A stretch of 64,000 bases of DNA, taken from Trichoplax sp. H2 (Eukaryota; Placozoa; Uniplacotomia; Trichoplacea). The position numbers and the translations under genes are program-made. The stretch spans positions 372,001 through 436,000 of the forward strand of contig NOWV01000005.1 in the NCBI GenBank assembly GCA_003344405.1, read 5' to 3'. Below, piece after piece: positions 23,736-36,505 of this stretch (its first letter is position 1; every line of letters starts with the position of its first letter). The notes beneath the pieces are model-generated. The model worked only from the letters and a program-made list of their open reading frames with translations, did not search any database and had not been told where the DNA came from.

Positions 23736-25064
23736 TTATGGATAGTCTCTATTAACTGAAGTTCTGGAAGAATTTTCTGATGTGCTTTCTTTTTCTTCCA
23801 TTCGTCGAGATTCAATATAAACAGGATCTGTATGAGATAGTAAGCGTGCCCCAATGGTACGTTCAGTATTTTTCTGATCTTCAATATCTTTAAGAGCTTT
23901 CTTAAGTTCTAATCTAGATCTTTTAATGACATAAGCCATTAATCCAATACTAACAAGAATTTGAAGGCCAACAATGAGATAGCTATCGATACGATTGCTA
24001 TCAGTGACATCTTCCATGCTGCGTAATTTAGATCCAATGTATGCATTAATAAGTATTAATGGCAGATTTCCAGTCATTGTCGCTAATGCAATTCTTGTTA
24101 TACCAGCATCTGTTATCTAATGATGATAAAAATGAGAAGATTTGTAAATTCTTGATTTAATAGGCATATAATCGTAAAAAGTTAAATCTATATAACGTCT
24201 ATCAGTATTATAGTAAATTAAGTACATAGATTAACATTAGATAAATTTATCACTAAAGTTGCTAATAGCATGTCAGCAAGTACTGTAAAAATAATCAAGA
24301 AAATGCTGTAGATGATCAATAAATTTTCTAACATTTGTCCTATTTTACAATGACTATCATTTTCATGTAGTATTTAGGATAAACTATAGCATATTATACT
24401 ATATTTAACGTACTATTAAAATGGAGCTGAAATTACATATCTTACATTGGCATCCAAAAAAGTTATGGACAAAAAAAGTGATTCAAATGCCTTCAATATG
24501 TTGTGCTATACTTACAGCAAATAAACCATTTTGAAATCCATAAGGCATAGGCGTTAAACGAGACAACGCTATTACACGATATCCTTTTGGCCCTTCAACT
24601 AGACTAATTAAAGCTCTAATATAACTTCCATCAGTCGCCATTTGACGCCTAAAGTAGTTTTTACAAAATCGTCTGCATATGACGACAGAGACTATAACGC
24701 CAAAAACCGAAGAGATGAAAATAATTACAAAACCTAAGAGCCAGCCGTAGATAAAGCCAGCGGCTAAATTTAATACAATTAAGCCCCATGTCATAGGAAA
24801 AGATACCGTAGTGACTAATAACAGAAAAATTAGCGAACCTTGCCATGCTGGTAATATTTCCATCCATGTTAATAGACTACTTAAAAATTCACGAAACAGT
24901 AATATGATAATCAAACATCCTCCTATAAATATCAAAATTGTTGTCGTTAAACGTCCATAACGTGTAGCACACCAATTATTAGAAGATTTCGATGACTTGT
25001 TATCGTCAGTACGCATGGTACCATTCTGAGTTGTTTCTAGATTATGCTTGTAATCATCGACCAT
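23736..25064 (-). CDS. TMEM64: TMEM64-like VTT/DedA-domain membrane protein, 2 exons
   Basis: Exons 25064-24516 and 24116-23736 join in phase 0 to 309 aa (human TMEM64 is 380). The N-terminus is polar and cytosolic-looking, then come several hydrophobic segments. Conserved signatures of the VTT (TMEM41/TVP38/DedA) family are visible: LAAGFIYGWLLGF, a basic stretch after the fourth segment (CRRFCKNYFRRQ), and ALSRLTPMPYGFQNGLFA at the exon junction. Exon 2 gives LINAYIGSKLRSMEDV, a last membrane helix (LQILVSIGLMAYV) and a charged tail. Relatives in the VTT family act as ER lipid scramblases; TMEM64 itself has been linked to SERCA2 and Wnt signalling in vertebrates. The start ATG at 25064 follows a short AT-rich leader. 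Confidence 0.93.
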
Positions 25065-25999
25065 GGTTATAGGTTATATTATATAAAAGGCAGTCGGGTT
25101 ATTCGATGGATCAGTAACTAGAATAGTAGGAATTTAGACGGTAAAATCTCTCTAATTCGATTGAAGGTTTTCAGAACATTTAATAATACAACAGCAAATT
25201 AATTTGTCGACAATATCCTTCTCTATTAATAATTGATTGTTTAGAATACCCAATAATGAGTAATATATAATTGTCGTTAATTCGTATTAAATTATCGCGA
25301 TAGCCAATACTCTCATCATCATTGGAGGTGATATTGTGTCGAGAAGTAATCAAATGATGTTGTGGTTTTTTTCTTCGATAGTAAAGCTCACATTCATCTC
25401 CAATTCCATGCAATGTAACTCTGGCTCCACACTCTCCTTTCTACAGTATGTAACGTGATCTGCTAGATAATTAAATTAATTTTACTCGAACATACTGTTC
25501 GCTGTCATGATCATATGGCACCAAAAGGTAAAGATATTCCTTTTCTATAATATTCCTATTACTACATCCGATAGAAAGCAAACAAGAATAGTTAGCCCAT
25601 AAGATACAATGACAAATTTATACTATACTGTTATCTAAGTTATTAAAAATTTCTATAGTTTAAGACTGAATCTAGGTTCGTGTATAGCATGTGTTTCTTC
25701 TCAATAGAGGTAGTTCGCGTTTTCGATTATAATTATCCCATTTTTACTTTCTAACTCACCAGGTCTTTGCCTAGGTAATTCCATGACCTTCTTGTATTAA
25801 CAATATATTTCTCTCTTTCTCTTACTTCTTACCCTTAATATTGTAATTTTCCTTGGATATTATTTTAATTTGCATTCTACAAAGCAAGAAACATATTTCT
25901 AAAGACATTAACCCTTTCATTAATTTATTAATCATTCTTAGTCAGTATATAGTATTGCAGTAGTTTCCGAAAATCATTCTCTTTCTATTGATAAAAGAT

Positions 26000-26330
26000 A
26001 TCATTCTGCAGCTTGAGGTTTCGCAGTAATCTATGGAAAAGATTACAATCATTCTACAGATTAAGATTTCGTGATAATTTTCAGAGATGGTCAAGGTGGA
26101 TTGCCTATATAATGGAAAGAAGATATTCCCCCCTTCGCCCACAAAAATGATGTTCTATAGTTTAAAATTCAGTGATGATATTTAGAGATGATAATCACTG
26201 ATCGTACTGGTAAAAGGGCTATATATACTAGTAAGAGAACTATATTACGTGAAAGCAATTTTCCAGCCAAAAGGATATCATTCCACCATTTTAGATTTTG
26301 GTATAATATTGTAAATATTATCGGGAATTG
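26000..26330. repeat. Degenerate tandem repeat, four diverged units
   Basis: Related phrases (a TCATTCT-like word, a TTAAGATTTCG-like word, then TGATAATTTTCAGAGATG) recur near 26005, 26045, 26145 and 26270. Units differ by many substitutions and indels, so this is old. Confidence 0.45.
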
Positions 26331-27849
26331 TATTTAAAGCAATTTCATTGGTAAAATTAATGTTCTTCTCATCGATATAATCATGTGCTGGTAGTTTTAA
26401 TTTTCATGATGACTTTAGTAATTATCGTAAACTATATTATTCTAAAGCAATAAGAAAATAAATAGTCAATGTATTAATTAATACAGTAGAATTTTTTGAA
26501 ATAAAGGTTCATTTCCTAGCACTAAGCTAGCGTTATGAAGAAAAATCTAATAATGCCGGGATAAACAGAAATCTCTTTAAAATATAATTCATAAAGTAGT
26601 ACTAATATCAACTACTCTCTTCAATATAGAAAGCACCAGTCTCTTATTGTCGCAACTAGCTACTAAACGCAATGATAACTGTTCTTTCCATAACAAGAAA
26701 TAAAATTAGCTTGGGTGTTTAGTTAGAGTAGCTAAAAAAAGAAATGAAGCAATAATGCAACAACTTGGGTTACCTTATCATTCGTTAAACAACTATTATA
26801 AAGTGTACGAATTGAATACTTTACAATCCATTTTCAAGTGATGATATACAGCTCAAAACAACTATTTTAGTAATAACTTGATTAATGTGACTGCAATATT
26901 TTGAAAAATTGATCGCTATGTTTCCAAGCTATTCGATTTAAAAATTCAAAGGGATGGAAATTAAAAAAATTTTACGGATAGAAATTCATATATCGTGTAT
27001 GGATTTACAGCAAACAATATCCGTCATTAAACCTATCCTAGTTGATATAGCGTTATTTTGTATTGGTCGATACTTCAGATTTTAAGGACTTACGACTTAT
27101 TTGTATCCATATTTACCTATCTGAATAATTTAAAAGAAAAAAGAATTATTGTACCGAGTGTATTTAAACAGTAGGCTTTAATTAGTCTGTTGTGTCTTTT
27201 TTTTATTTTCCGGTGACATCGGAGCAATTAAATAACTGGGATTTGCGCTGCCTTCCGGTATCCATAATAATTGAATAGTTTTTAAATAGAATTATACTCT
27301 ATGATCAGACGATGCATTGACTTTCATAGCAATGTCAATAGCACTCAATTGAACCGAAATTTATTAAACGGGATAGAAACAGACAAGCTTTTTCTCTTAA
27401 GCTATTCTTAAATTCTGTCAACATAATAATTCACTTATTCGTATAAAGCTGTTCAAGTACGAGGTGTTAATAGCTATTGGCGTATTATTATTTGTAAAGG
27501 GCTGAGATAGTTTTACACATGATGCACATTATTTTGGCTTTATAGACGGGTGATAATGTGCCAAAAGCGGTTAATATTGACGCAGAAATGTTGAGATCGG
27601 ATTATTGCAATAAAGTGAAGATAGGTACAGCATAGAGGAAAATTTGAATACTTTTTCATCATACTCTACAAGAAAATGATCAATGAAGCATCGAAATTTT
27701 ACCGTAAGAAATTGGATCTCAAGAAATGTTCCTACATTTCAACGAAGTCATGCTATGCTACTGTCTATTTACAAGAGCTTCTATATTAACAGTTTGTGAG
27801 CATCTATATGAAAACATCAAATAAGGACAAACCCAAACGATTATAGATC

Positions 27850-28180
27850 GCATGATATAAAATTACATTGAAATTTTGCATTTTTGGGATTTTAAAATAG
27901 TGTAAATGTGTAGTAAGATCATTTTATCAAAGGAAGTTAGCAAAAACTTTCGTCGCTAGGTGTCAGAAAAAAGAACTGCTTCTGTGGCTACGATCTTTAT
28001 TATACGGCATACTGTATGATATAAAGTTAACTGTACATTAAAATTTTATATTCTCTGGATTTCAAAATAGTATAACATATGCGGTTAGATCATTCTATCA
28101 AACGTATCAAGTAAAAAACCTCGTTACTAGATGACAGAAGAAGAACTGCCTTTACGACTACGATCTTAAATGGTATGTTA
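27850..28180. repeat. Diverged tandem duplication, about 180-bp unit
   Basis: The stretch 27857-28000 (from TTACATTGAAATTTTGCAT to the GCTACGATCTTTA end) aligns with 28033-28172 (GTACATTAAAATTTTATAT to GACTACGATCTTAAA), sharing TTAGATCATT-like and AGAACTGC words in the same order. It is clearly one duplication followed by drift. Confidence 0.65.
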
Positions 28181-31119
28181 TTATATTACTACAGTAGAAT
28201 AAGTAGAAATAGGGTTACTTACAGACATGGGATTAATTCTTTATCTCACTATTTTAGCCAGCTTTTCATTACAATCACTGTACCATGTTAAAAGATCGAT
28301 AAAATAGTTTATTTTCGATATACGCTTATAATATACCGCACTGTTAATACATAACTTACCTTGGAAAGCAATAAAAAGGTTTATACCGGCATCTATAGTA
28401 TATCAGGATTTTATTTTAATTACCGTCAAGGTTTTTTTCGACATATTCTAAATGTTGCTACACTCCATGATATAGATTGGCTATTAAAGACTTTACTTAA
28501 ACGGAGGCAATAATGGCCCATATCGGTATAATGAGGAAAAGTAAAGCATTGTACTTTCGATTCAGTAACATTATTCTTCTATACCGCCCGAGGCTGAAAT
28601 AAATATATCGAATCCATTGTTCATAGTTAATAGCTACGTTAAAAGATTAAGTGAAAAGAAAGTAGGTTTCCTCTTGAAAGCTATTTGATACACTTTTGGT
28701 ATTTACTGTATATGACGTGTAAAATATCAACCAGCCTAAGGGACATGAAGATAGAATGGCTCTTTTGGTTCTTCCTGGTTGTTTAATTTAGAGTTTTGAC
28801 CCCGTTGTAAAGATGAAGGGAAAAAATTATAATTTTTATAAGACTGAAAGCATTTGCTAGAGTTCTGACTTAATATACGTAATAATAAAACAGGAAGAGA
28901 GCTCTTCGAAAGGCCGCTGCTACTTTCATGTTTTGTCAATTAAATGCAGTACATTTGTATTATTCAAAAAATTTCCACATAAATGATGACAGACGTATTA
29001 GGAAATGATTGTAACTTCGGCACGTAAATTTACGATTGCTCTTTGATACAAGCTCAAATGGCAGAAATGTAGAAATGTCTCGAATTATTTTCGTCGAGTG
29101 GCTAGGTTAAAGCAAACTTAAAACCTAATATGGAAATAGACTAACGTGAAAGAAATATTGTACCTTCTACTCTATTCTAGAACCTTGGGCTGGGATTTAC
29201 TCAATTTCTTCTTCAGTTTAATCTAGTCTTTTAAGGTATATTTAAGTTTCAATCTCCGGGTTGTATTTCAATATGAACATTATTAAACAGCCTGATATAA
29301 AAAAATAATTCATTAAGTGTAAAATCTTGCATGAAAGGATTGTCAACAGTCGGTAATAGAAAGGGATTTTACTAACTTATACTACTTTGTTTCGCTTTAA
29401 ACTCCAGATTTTTTTAAACTGAAATTGATATTACGAAAACAATTAACGCAGCGTGCATAGGGTTAAAAATGAAACTGATTCTTTACACAACTTATTCGGT
29501 CAGATGTTGCTTACTAGAAGAAACTGAAGGCTAAATAAATCTACATGTAGCCTACGGGGAAAGCAACCGTTTCATGATTATTTTAGATTTTATATGCTCT
29601 TCATTTTTCGTGTTTCTTCTTTCATTGTTAAAATGTCAAGATTATTGCGTAGAATCAATGTTACAGTAGTCGTGCTACAAGTACCATATTTGTATGTTTT
29701 AAACGATAGCGCCATAGAAGGAGAAAATCTGTACCTATTGAATGAAGTAAGGCGGATTGTATTGCAAATCTGATCTAGGATAGGAGTAAACGTTTACTGA
29801 TAGCCCCAAATGTATAATACAAAATTTTTGACGGCTACAGCAGTACTGGCACTGATAGATCACATTGCGTGATTCAAAGGTTTTAATGAAGATGGCAAAA
29901 GCTCCGAGCAAAGCAACCAAGAAAGGAAATAAAGGCTTCAAAGTAATCCCTCTTTAAAGGAAAAATGATCGGCTTTCAATCCATATCGTGGCATATATCC
30001 TACAACTGCTAAGTACGATAGCATCGCTGATGATGTTTACGATCCGTTACGTAGTTCACGTTGCATCAGCATTAAGGAAAGACCTTCTCGAGTCATAAAA
30101 TAACAGTCAAGGGAGCCATAATTGTCAACGATGATCAATTTTCCCATTTGGCTTGGTCGTTTAGTAAAACTTTTTACCTTAGCAATATTGAATTAGAACT
30201 CCATTCCCCCAATATGGAGGGTAAATATAAAATGAAAGTCAGCAATTATATTTATTTTTTATCCATATACGAATGAACGATAGCATAATCACAGTCACTT
30301 TTGACGAAAGAGTTCTCCTGACGAAAGAATCGTTAGGAAAGATGATTGATGGGAGTAAAATCATCTTCAAGAGTGATCCCAACCAATTGAATAAGCATCC
30401 TTAAAAACCTCTCTCAAATTACAACTAAAACAAAACGAAAGTTGATATCATAGGCTACAAGTCAGGATAACGATATCGAACTAATACGAACAGAAATATT
30501 TTTATTAATATTATTGAGGATCAGATAACGAGACTTATCATCACTAAGTTGTTTATGTTACGATTACAACCCAAGAAAGTTGCCAACTCGGGCTGAAAGA
30601 TCGTTCTTACAGTATAACTTCGAGGTATGAACGGTAGAGAGGAAAATTATACACTTTGCCGTTTTCCATCTTCTACGATTAAGTCAACGCGTTTTACCAT
30701 CATAAAGGAGTTCAAAGACGGCAGTAATAATGGAAGAAATTATTCTAAACGATTACGTACTGTGTTCATTCATTAATTCATTATTCCTACCTTGGACAGC
30801 GTAATTACTCCTATAGCTTGAATGGATCAGCTTGTAGATGCTCGTTCAACGGATGGTATTGATCGTGAGATCCCTGATTGATATGATGGCCTAATTGAAG
30901 AATAGTATTGCTTAATATACCTGATGATGAGTTAATATTTCGATCTGGCATCAACAAAAGTCCATGCCTACTGTTTACTCTAACATACCCAAGCGGATAG
31001 GCTAAATTAATAGCTACTATGGCAGCGCTGTTTACAATTATTATACACTGTAGAATAACTGTAAACAGGGCTATAAACTGTATATAATAGACACAGTAGT
31101 TTCTGTTTAGAGGCAAATA

Positions 31120-32630
31120 TTTTTCAGTACCAAGATATTGCTTAATTAGGCAGTTTGTGTCATAAGACGTAAATTTGAAGTCGATTTGATCTTGCGTATG
31201 AAATACTGTAGTTGCGTTTCAGTACCAAGACATTAATTAACTACAAGTCGATTTTGATCTTGTTTTAGAATGGAAATAGTTGCGTTTCACTACCAAGATA
31301 TTAATGGATGATCTTGCTTTAGTATGGAACAATTGTGTTTTAGGACTAGCGAAGATTAAAGTAGATTTTGATCTCGCTTTAGGTATGGAACAGTGGCATT
31401 TTATGAATGAACTGGAAGTAGTTTTGATCTTACTTTAGTCTAGTTAAATTTCAGCACCAAGACATAACTTAACTACAAGTCGATTTGATCTTGCTTTAGT
31501 TTGGAATGGTTGTAGTACCAAGATATTCATTAATCAACTGGTATTCTCGCTGTAGTTTGGAATAGTTACGTTTTAGTACAAAATTAAGTAACTGTAAGTA
31601 GATTTTGATCTCGCTTTAGTTTAAAATAGTTGCGTTTCATGAATGAACTGGAAGTAGATTTGATCTTGCTTTAGTCTGGTTCTATTTCAGTATCATGACA
31701 TTAATTAACTACAAGTCGATTTGATCTTGCTTTAGTCTGGCTCTATTTCAGTACCATGACATTAATTAACTACAAGTCGATTTGATCTTGCTTTAATATG
31801 GAATAGCTGCATTTTAGTACAAGATTAGCTGACTATAAGTAGATTTTGATCTTGCTTTAGTATAAAATAGTTGCGTTTGACGAATGAACTAGAAGTCGAT
31901 TTGATCTTGCTTTAGTATGGAACAGCTGCATTTTAGTACAAGATTAGCTGACTATAAGTAGATTTTGATCTTGCTTTAGTATGGAACAGCTGCATTTTAG
32001 TACAAGATTAGCTGACTATAAGTAGATTTTGATCTCGCTTTAGTATAAAATAGTTTCATTTAACGAATGAACTAGAGATCGATTTGATCTTGCTTTAGTC
32101 TGGTTCTATTTTAGTACCAAGACATTGATTAACTACAAGTCCATTTGATCTTGCTTTAGTATGGAACAGCTGGGTTTTAGTACAAGATTAGCTAACTATA
32201 AGTAGATTTTGATTTCGCTTTAGTATAAAATAGTTTCATTTGATGAATGAACTATTTTTTAGTACTAGATTAGCTAACTATAAGTAGATTTTGATTTCGC
32301 TTTAGTATAAAATAGTTTTATTTGATGAATGAACTATTTTTTAGTACTAGATTAGCTAACTATACAGTAAGTAGATTTTGATTTCGCTTTAGTATAAAAT
32401 AGTTTTATTTGATGAATGAACTATTTTTTAGTACAAGATTAGCTAACTATAAGTAGATTTTGATTTCGCTTTAGTATAAAATAGTTTCATTCGATGAATG
32501 AACTATTTTTTAGTACTAGATTAGCTAACTATAAGTAGATTTTGATTTCGCTTTAGTATAAAATAGTTTCATTTGACGAATGAACTAGAAGTAGCTTTAA
32601 TGTAGTTCCATTCCGGTACCAAAACATTAG
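31120..32630. repeat. Complex minisatellite upstream of METTL9
   Basis: About 1.5 kb is built from variants of AGTAGATTTTGATCTCGCTT followed by a TAGTATAAAATAG-like and a GAATGAACTA-like module. Early units vary in length; a 64-bp unit occurs at 31921 and 31985. The 3' part is regular with an 82-bp period (GATGAATGAACTATTTTTT at 32242, 32324, 32411, 32493), one unit carrying a 5-base insertion. It is non-coding with stops in all frames. Confidence 0.9.
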
Positions 32631-33147
32631 ACATATCGCGCCTATATAAAGAGTACTTTGTTAGCTCATTAAGCATGGTTACTATGCTAGCTCAAGTCTT
32701 GATTCAGTGTCTTGGCTATGGGAATACAACATAGTTTAGGTACCGAGACTGTCGACAAAGAAATGGATATATATTCAGCAAATGTTAGTCTCCCCAACTA
32801 TCGTTCATCGATAACGGTGCCATTAAACCAATCCATTCTGCCTTACTAAGTAGGACTATGGTAGTGCTATCGTAGTCTTTTCTTTTACCTCTATGGTACT
32901 AAGTAGAGAGCTCACAGTCAGTAAAATTAAAAATAAAATGTTTATTAAAAGGAAACGATAGGCGGTCTCCCCTTTCATTCTCTACGACACTATAGCGCTT
33001 TAGTCTGTTCAGTACTGTAGTATATCTACAGTATCAACTTCCCCGATACACAACAGCACAGTAGGATAGTAAAAATACTTGACCAACATCTTCTTACCAT
33101 TTCTTACCCATCAATAAGGACAATCTCCGTCTCCTTGGACACTAATC

Positions 33148-35731
33148 ATGTCGTACGATGCCAAAATGGATTATTTATCACGTAATATTCGTAATCCTTG
33201 GGCACGCCAAGCCTATATGCATATCATGGATGATGATCAAGATAAAAATTCAGATCCTGATCATGTAAGGCAAATTAACTTTTATATTAGTTGAATAAAA
33301 CGATCCAAATCATGGATGAACAAACTGGATGTTATAATCTAACACTTGCTGCAAACAGCCATATAAATAAATAACTTGTCGTCAGTTAGTTCTGCCAGCA
33401 GCAGCAGCATATCGAATTGAGCATTGATTTTATTTGGTATACATGACGTCAAGTACTCATTACCTACACTACTGCCATTCAGCTCGATCATGGTTTTAAT
33501 CAGTTTAATTGAATAATTTTATGCACTGTTTTATTCGACCTTATCTGATCAAAATATCGCTTTACATCTTCATGACCATTTATGATTGCTTAGTACTTTA
33601 TAATAGACGAGTATATACTGTAACTGAGAAAGAAGATACACAATTCAGTAGTGGTTTAGTCTGCACGATGTGAAATGCTGATTAAGGAATACCCTCAATA
33701 ATACTGTTATTGATGGCTTTCATCAATATCATCTAACTACGCTACAAAATGCCATTCAGCCACATACTGATCAAAGTATCAATTTAGGTCTTCATGACGA
33801 TCTACATACGTACAATATACATGTCACGAAGAAAGAAGAAATGTTACAATATTATTTAACAGCATATGGAATGCACCATTGGATTAGTATGCATGATGTG
33901 AAATACTGATTATCTACACTACTGTCATTTCTGCTCGACTATGCTTTTAATCAACCACTCGAAGTTATTATTATACTTCAGCCTTATTCTGATCTTCTTC
34001 TTGACCATCTACACGTTTATGATTGATGCAACTAAGAAAAAAATATTATAACATATTCGTTATTGAAGAAAATCAATGATACGGGTATCGAACATTCGTT
34101 GATTAGATTCCACTCATGTTCAGTTTAATGGCTATCGTATAGCATATCTAGGCTACTATACGCACATAATAGTTTACAGAGCGTTTCCAGATAGCTTTAA
34201 TGGATCTTAAATAGATCTCATTGATATCTCTTGTTCTTCTATCGAGTTATCACGATAATTAACTATGTTATTCATTGTAGTGGTACGATATTGATCTGGA
34301 AAAAATCGATTATAACCTGCGACATCTTTGTGTCAAAAGTACTATGGATCAAGAAACAAGACAATTTATTGATAGTTGCTGTGATGCATCAATCCTTAAA
34401 AATATTTTTGATTCAATTAGTTCTACATTTTTACATGCACTCTTTAGCCAGACAACAACGAATGGGTAAGTAAAACCTGTAAATTAATATCTTATAGTAT
34501 CAGAGTTGAGCGTAGCATTCCATCGATATCTACTGTATCTTTTAATTTCTAATTTCTATTACTGTACCATGTTCCTTATACAGTATAAAGGCGAATCTGT
34601 ATAACAGCGTATATTCTATTTTAATGAACTATGTGCACTATGTTCAAGAATTGTAGCTGATGCTATATAATCTTTATAAATAAGCCTACTAGGTCGTGGA
34701 TCAATGCATATTTTCGGCAGACAGCAGTTCTTAACGCTTGTTGGTAAATCGGGAGACTGGAGGATTCCAACGATGCTTGATCTAGGAGCCGGTGATGGAA
34801 ATATTACATCGGTTATGGCGGAATTTGTCGAAAAAGTCTCTGTAACTGAGGTATCGAAATCTATGAGATGGCGACTTAATCGGCGTGGATACCAGTAAGT
34901 GCAATATTCATGTTTCAATTTTAACTTTCAGAATGTCGGTGGCAATAGGGGATTTACATTTCACACGATTTAAGATAACAAGGAAAATATGATTTTACAT
35001 CGCGTACTGCCATAAATATTGTTGATTAGAGCTATGATTGCCATGGATTCCTTTGTAGATGTGTTGATGCTTTCACATGGCCAGAACTATACCCTGGAAA
35101 ATTCGATCTAATTAGCTGTCTGAATGTCTTAGACAGAACTGATCGACCGTTAACCTTGTTATCCAATATTAAGAAGTGTTTAAAGCCTGGCAATGGCATT
35201 TGTATTATTGCCGTAGTTGTGCCTGTTTCTTGCTATGTTGAATCAGGTATTGCTCTTATATCGAGTACTAGTCCATTATAATTATTTTAGATAGAGGTAA
35301 AAGCTAATTCATATTAAAGAACTTGTAGCTTTAGTTAATTACTACTTTACGTAGATACTCGTAATTCAGCAGGGGTGGCACTTCAATCGATCTAGTATGT
35401 CTTCTATTTAACGGCTTAATTTTACCGTCTGAAAGGAAGATTAGTGTTTATTTTTACAATACTCATTGCCTCTTTTGATCCAATCACAATTAATAATTTG
35501 ATAGGTTGGTTTGGCTCCAATACACCGTCCGAAGAACTGAATGTTAGCGACGATAATTTCGAAGAATGTGTCAATAGTCTAATACAAAATGTATTCAATC
35601 CGGCTGGATTCACTGTTGTTAATTTTACACGATTACCCTATTTATGTCAAGGAGATCTCTATGAAAATTATTACGTTTTAAATGATAGTATATTTGTTCT
35701 TAAAAGTTCAATTCCGGTGACGCATATCTAG
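33148..35731 (+). CDS. METTL9: METTL9 (DREV) protein-histidine methyltransferase, 5 exons
   Basis: Exons 33148-33264, 34281-34465, 34685-34894, 35059-35246 and 35505-35731 join in phase to 308 aa (human 318). The N-terminal exon gives RNPWARQAYMHIMDD, matching the DREV N-terminal helix but without an obvious signal peptide. Exon 2 starts WYDIDLEKIDYNL. Exon 3 has the SAM-binding motif I, MLDLGAGDGNIT, after GRGSMHIF. Exon 4 has the strand FDLISCLNVLDR and LLSNIKKCLKPG. Exon 5 has GFTVVNFTRLPYLCQGD and YYVLNDSIFVLK. METTL9 makes N1-methylhistidine in HxH motifs in mammals. The first intron (1 kb) contains three diverged tandem units. The gene starts 0.5 kb downstream of a minisatellite. Confidence 0.96.
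33455..34080. repeat. Three diverged tandem units of about 220 bp in METTL9 intron 1
   Basis: Units starting near 33455, 33680 and 33900 share ordered words: ACACTACTGCCATT, GCTCGA, TTTTAATCA, TCTTCATGACCAT, AAGAAAGAAGA and finally GCATGATGTGAAATACTGATT. The middle unit is the most altered at its start. They lie wholly inside the intron. Confidence 0.65.
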
Positions 35732-35984
35732 TGTTAGTTTTTAGTAACACTTTTGTAAATGGAAGTTCACTCTGATATAGTATTTAATATTTGATTGAGA
35801 ATATACTATGCAAAGATATAATTTCATTCTAGAAAATTTTATATAACGTACAGTATTTATATTTTTATGATATTACATACACCATACTTGTAATAAAAAA
35901 GGCCTGAAGTAAATTCATTTCTTTTTATTTAAAGGTGTCAGTTTTAAAGTTAAACATACATTATATCATTCTTCATAAATATGC

Positions 35985-36149
35985 TTACTTAATAGCTAAG
36001 GTAATACCAAATACAGAAATAAAATAATGGACAAAAGTAAGTATTAAAAGGAAAATAAGAAACATAAAGTGTAAATGACTAATATCAATTAAACTGTCAT
36101 GTCCAACTACCTTCAACTGATTCTGAACTAAAGCGCTATCTCCAATCAT
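35985..36149 (-). CDS. Small single-pass membrane protein candidate, 54 aa
   Basis: An ATG-initiated frame at 36149-35985 encodes a 54-residue peptide: a polar N-terminal half (MIGDSALVQNQLKVVG...) followed by about 23 hydrophobic residues (FMFLIFLLILTFVHYF as core) and a short LAIK end. It sits between the 3' end of METTL9 and the 3' end of the CFAP90-like gene, so it is not an obvious UTR of either in sense orientation, except as a read-through of the CFAP90-like transcript. I do not recognise it. It could instead be the last exon of an unseen gene, or chance. No splice support either way. Confidence 0.4.
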   Translation of the reverse strand: MIGDSALVQNQLKVVGHDSLIDISHLHFMFLIFLLILTFVHYFISVFGITLAIK

Positions 36150-36505
36150 ATTGTAACATAAAAATTTAAATCACTACATTCAGCTTTAATATTTTATACG
36201 AAGGCTGATTTTAATACATTTACTGTAATACGAATCTCGCAAGCATCCTTACGGTCTGAATGTAATTATAATTTATAGTAGCCATTGAAAGCTGTTATAA
36301 CCCTTCAACACTATACTAGCAATAGAATCATCGGCGTGACTAATATACGCGCATTGTACATCAAGTGCATACAATAGCACTACAAATCTGATGATAAACC
36401 AAAATGAGCTGATTTCTTAGCAGTATTTGATCAAAACGCGGTAGGGTAATGTGAGGAATGATGTATAATTTTCTAAGTGAGCTTACTCATGAGAAATTAA
36501 GGGAT

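Larger units (their letters stand above)
25065..33147. other. Gene desert, about 8 kb
   Basis: No exon with a recognisable protein motif was found on either strand. The ORFs at 28736-28939, 29735-29941 and 30811-31116 (all minus) begin with non-ATG codons and match nothing known to me. The region holds degenerate local repeats (26000-26330, 27850-28180) and the minisatellite at 31120-32630. A splice-acceptor-like exon on the minus strand near 25180-25440 may be 5' UTR of TMEM64 or an unrecognised exon. Confidence 0.5.

Noticed and set aside
25180-25440. Minus-strand exon-like frame upstream of TMEM64
   Set aside because: An acceptor precedes it, but the frame ends in AT-rich sequence with no motif; more likely 5' UTR or chance.
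29735-29941. Minus-strand frame with a signal-peptide-like start and several cysteines
   Set aside because: It begins with TTG, not ATG, and lies in the gene desert without splice or promoter context.
30811-31116. Minus-strand 101-codon frame that looks like a secreted peptide precursor
   Set aside because: Its first codon is TTG and there is no in-frame ATG before the hydrophobic stretch; no cleavage-site array or known peptide family.
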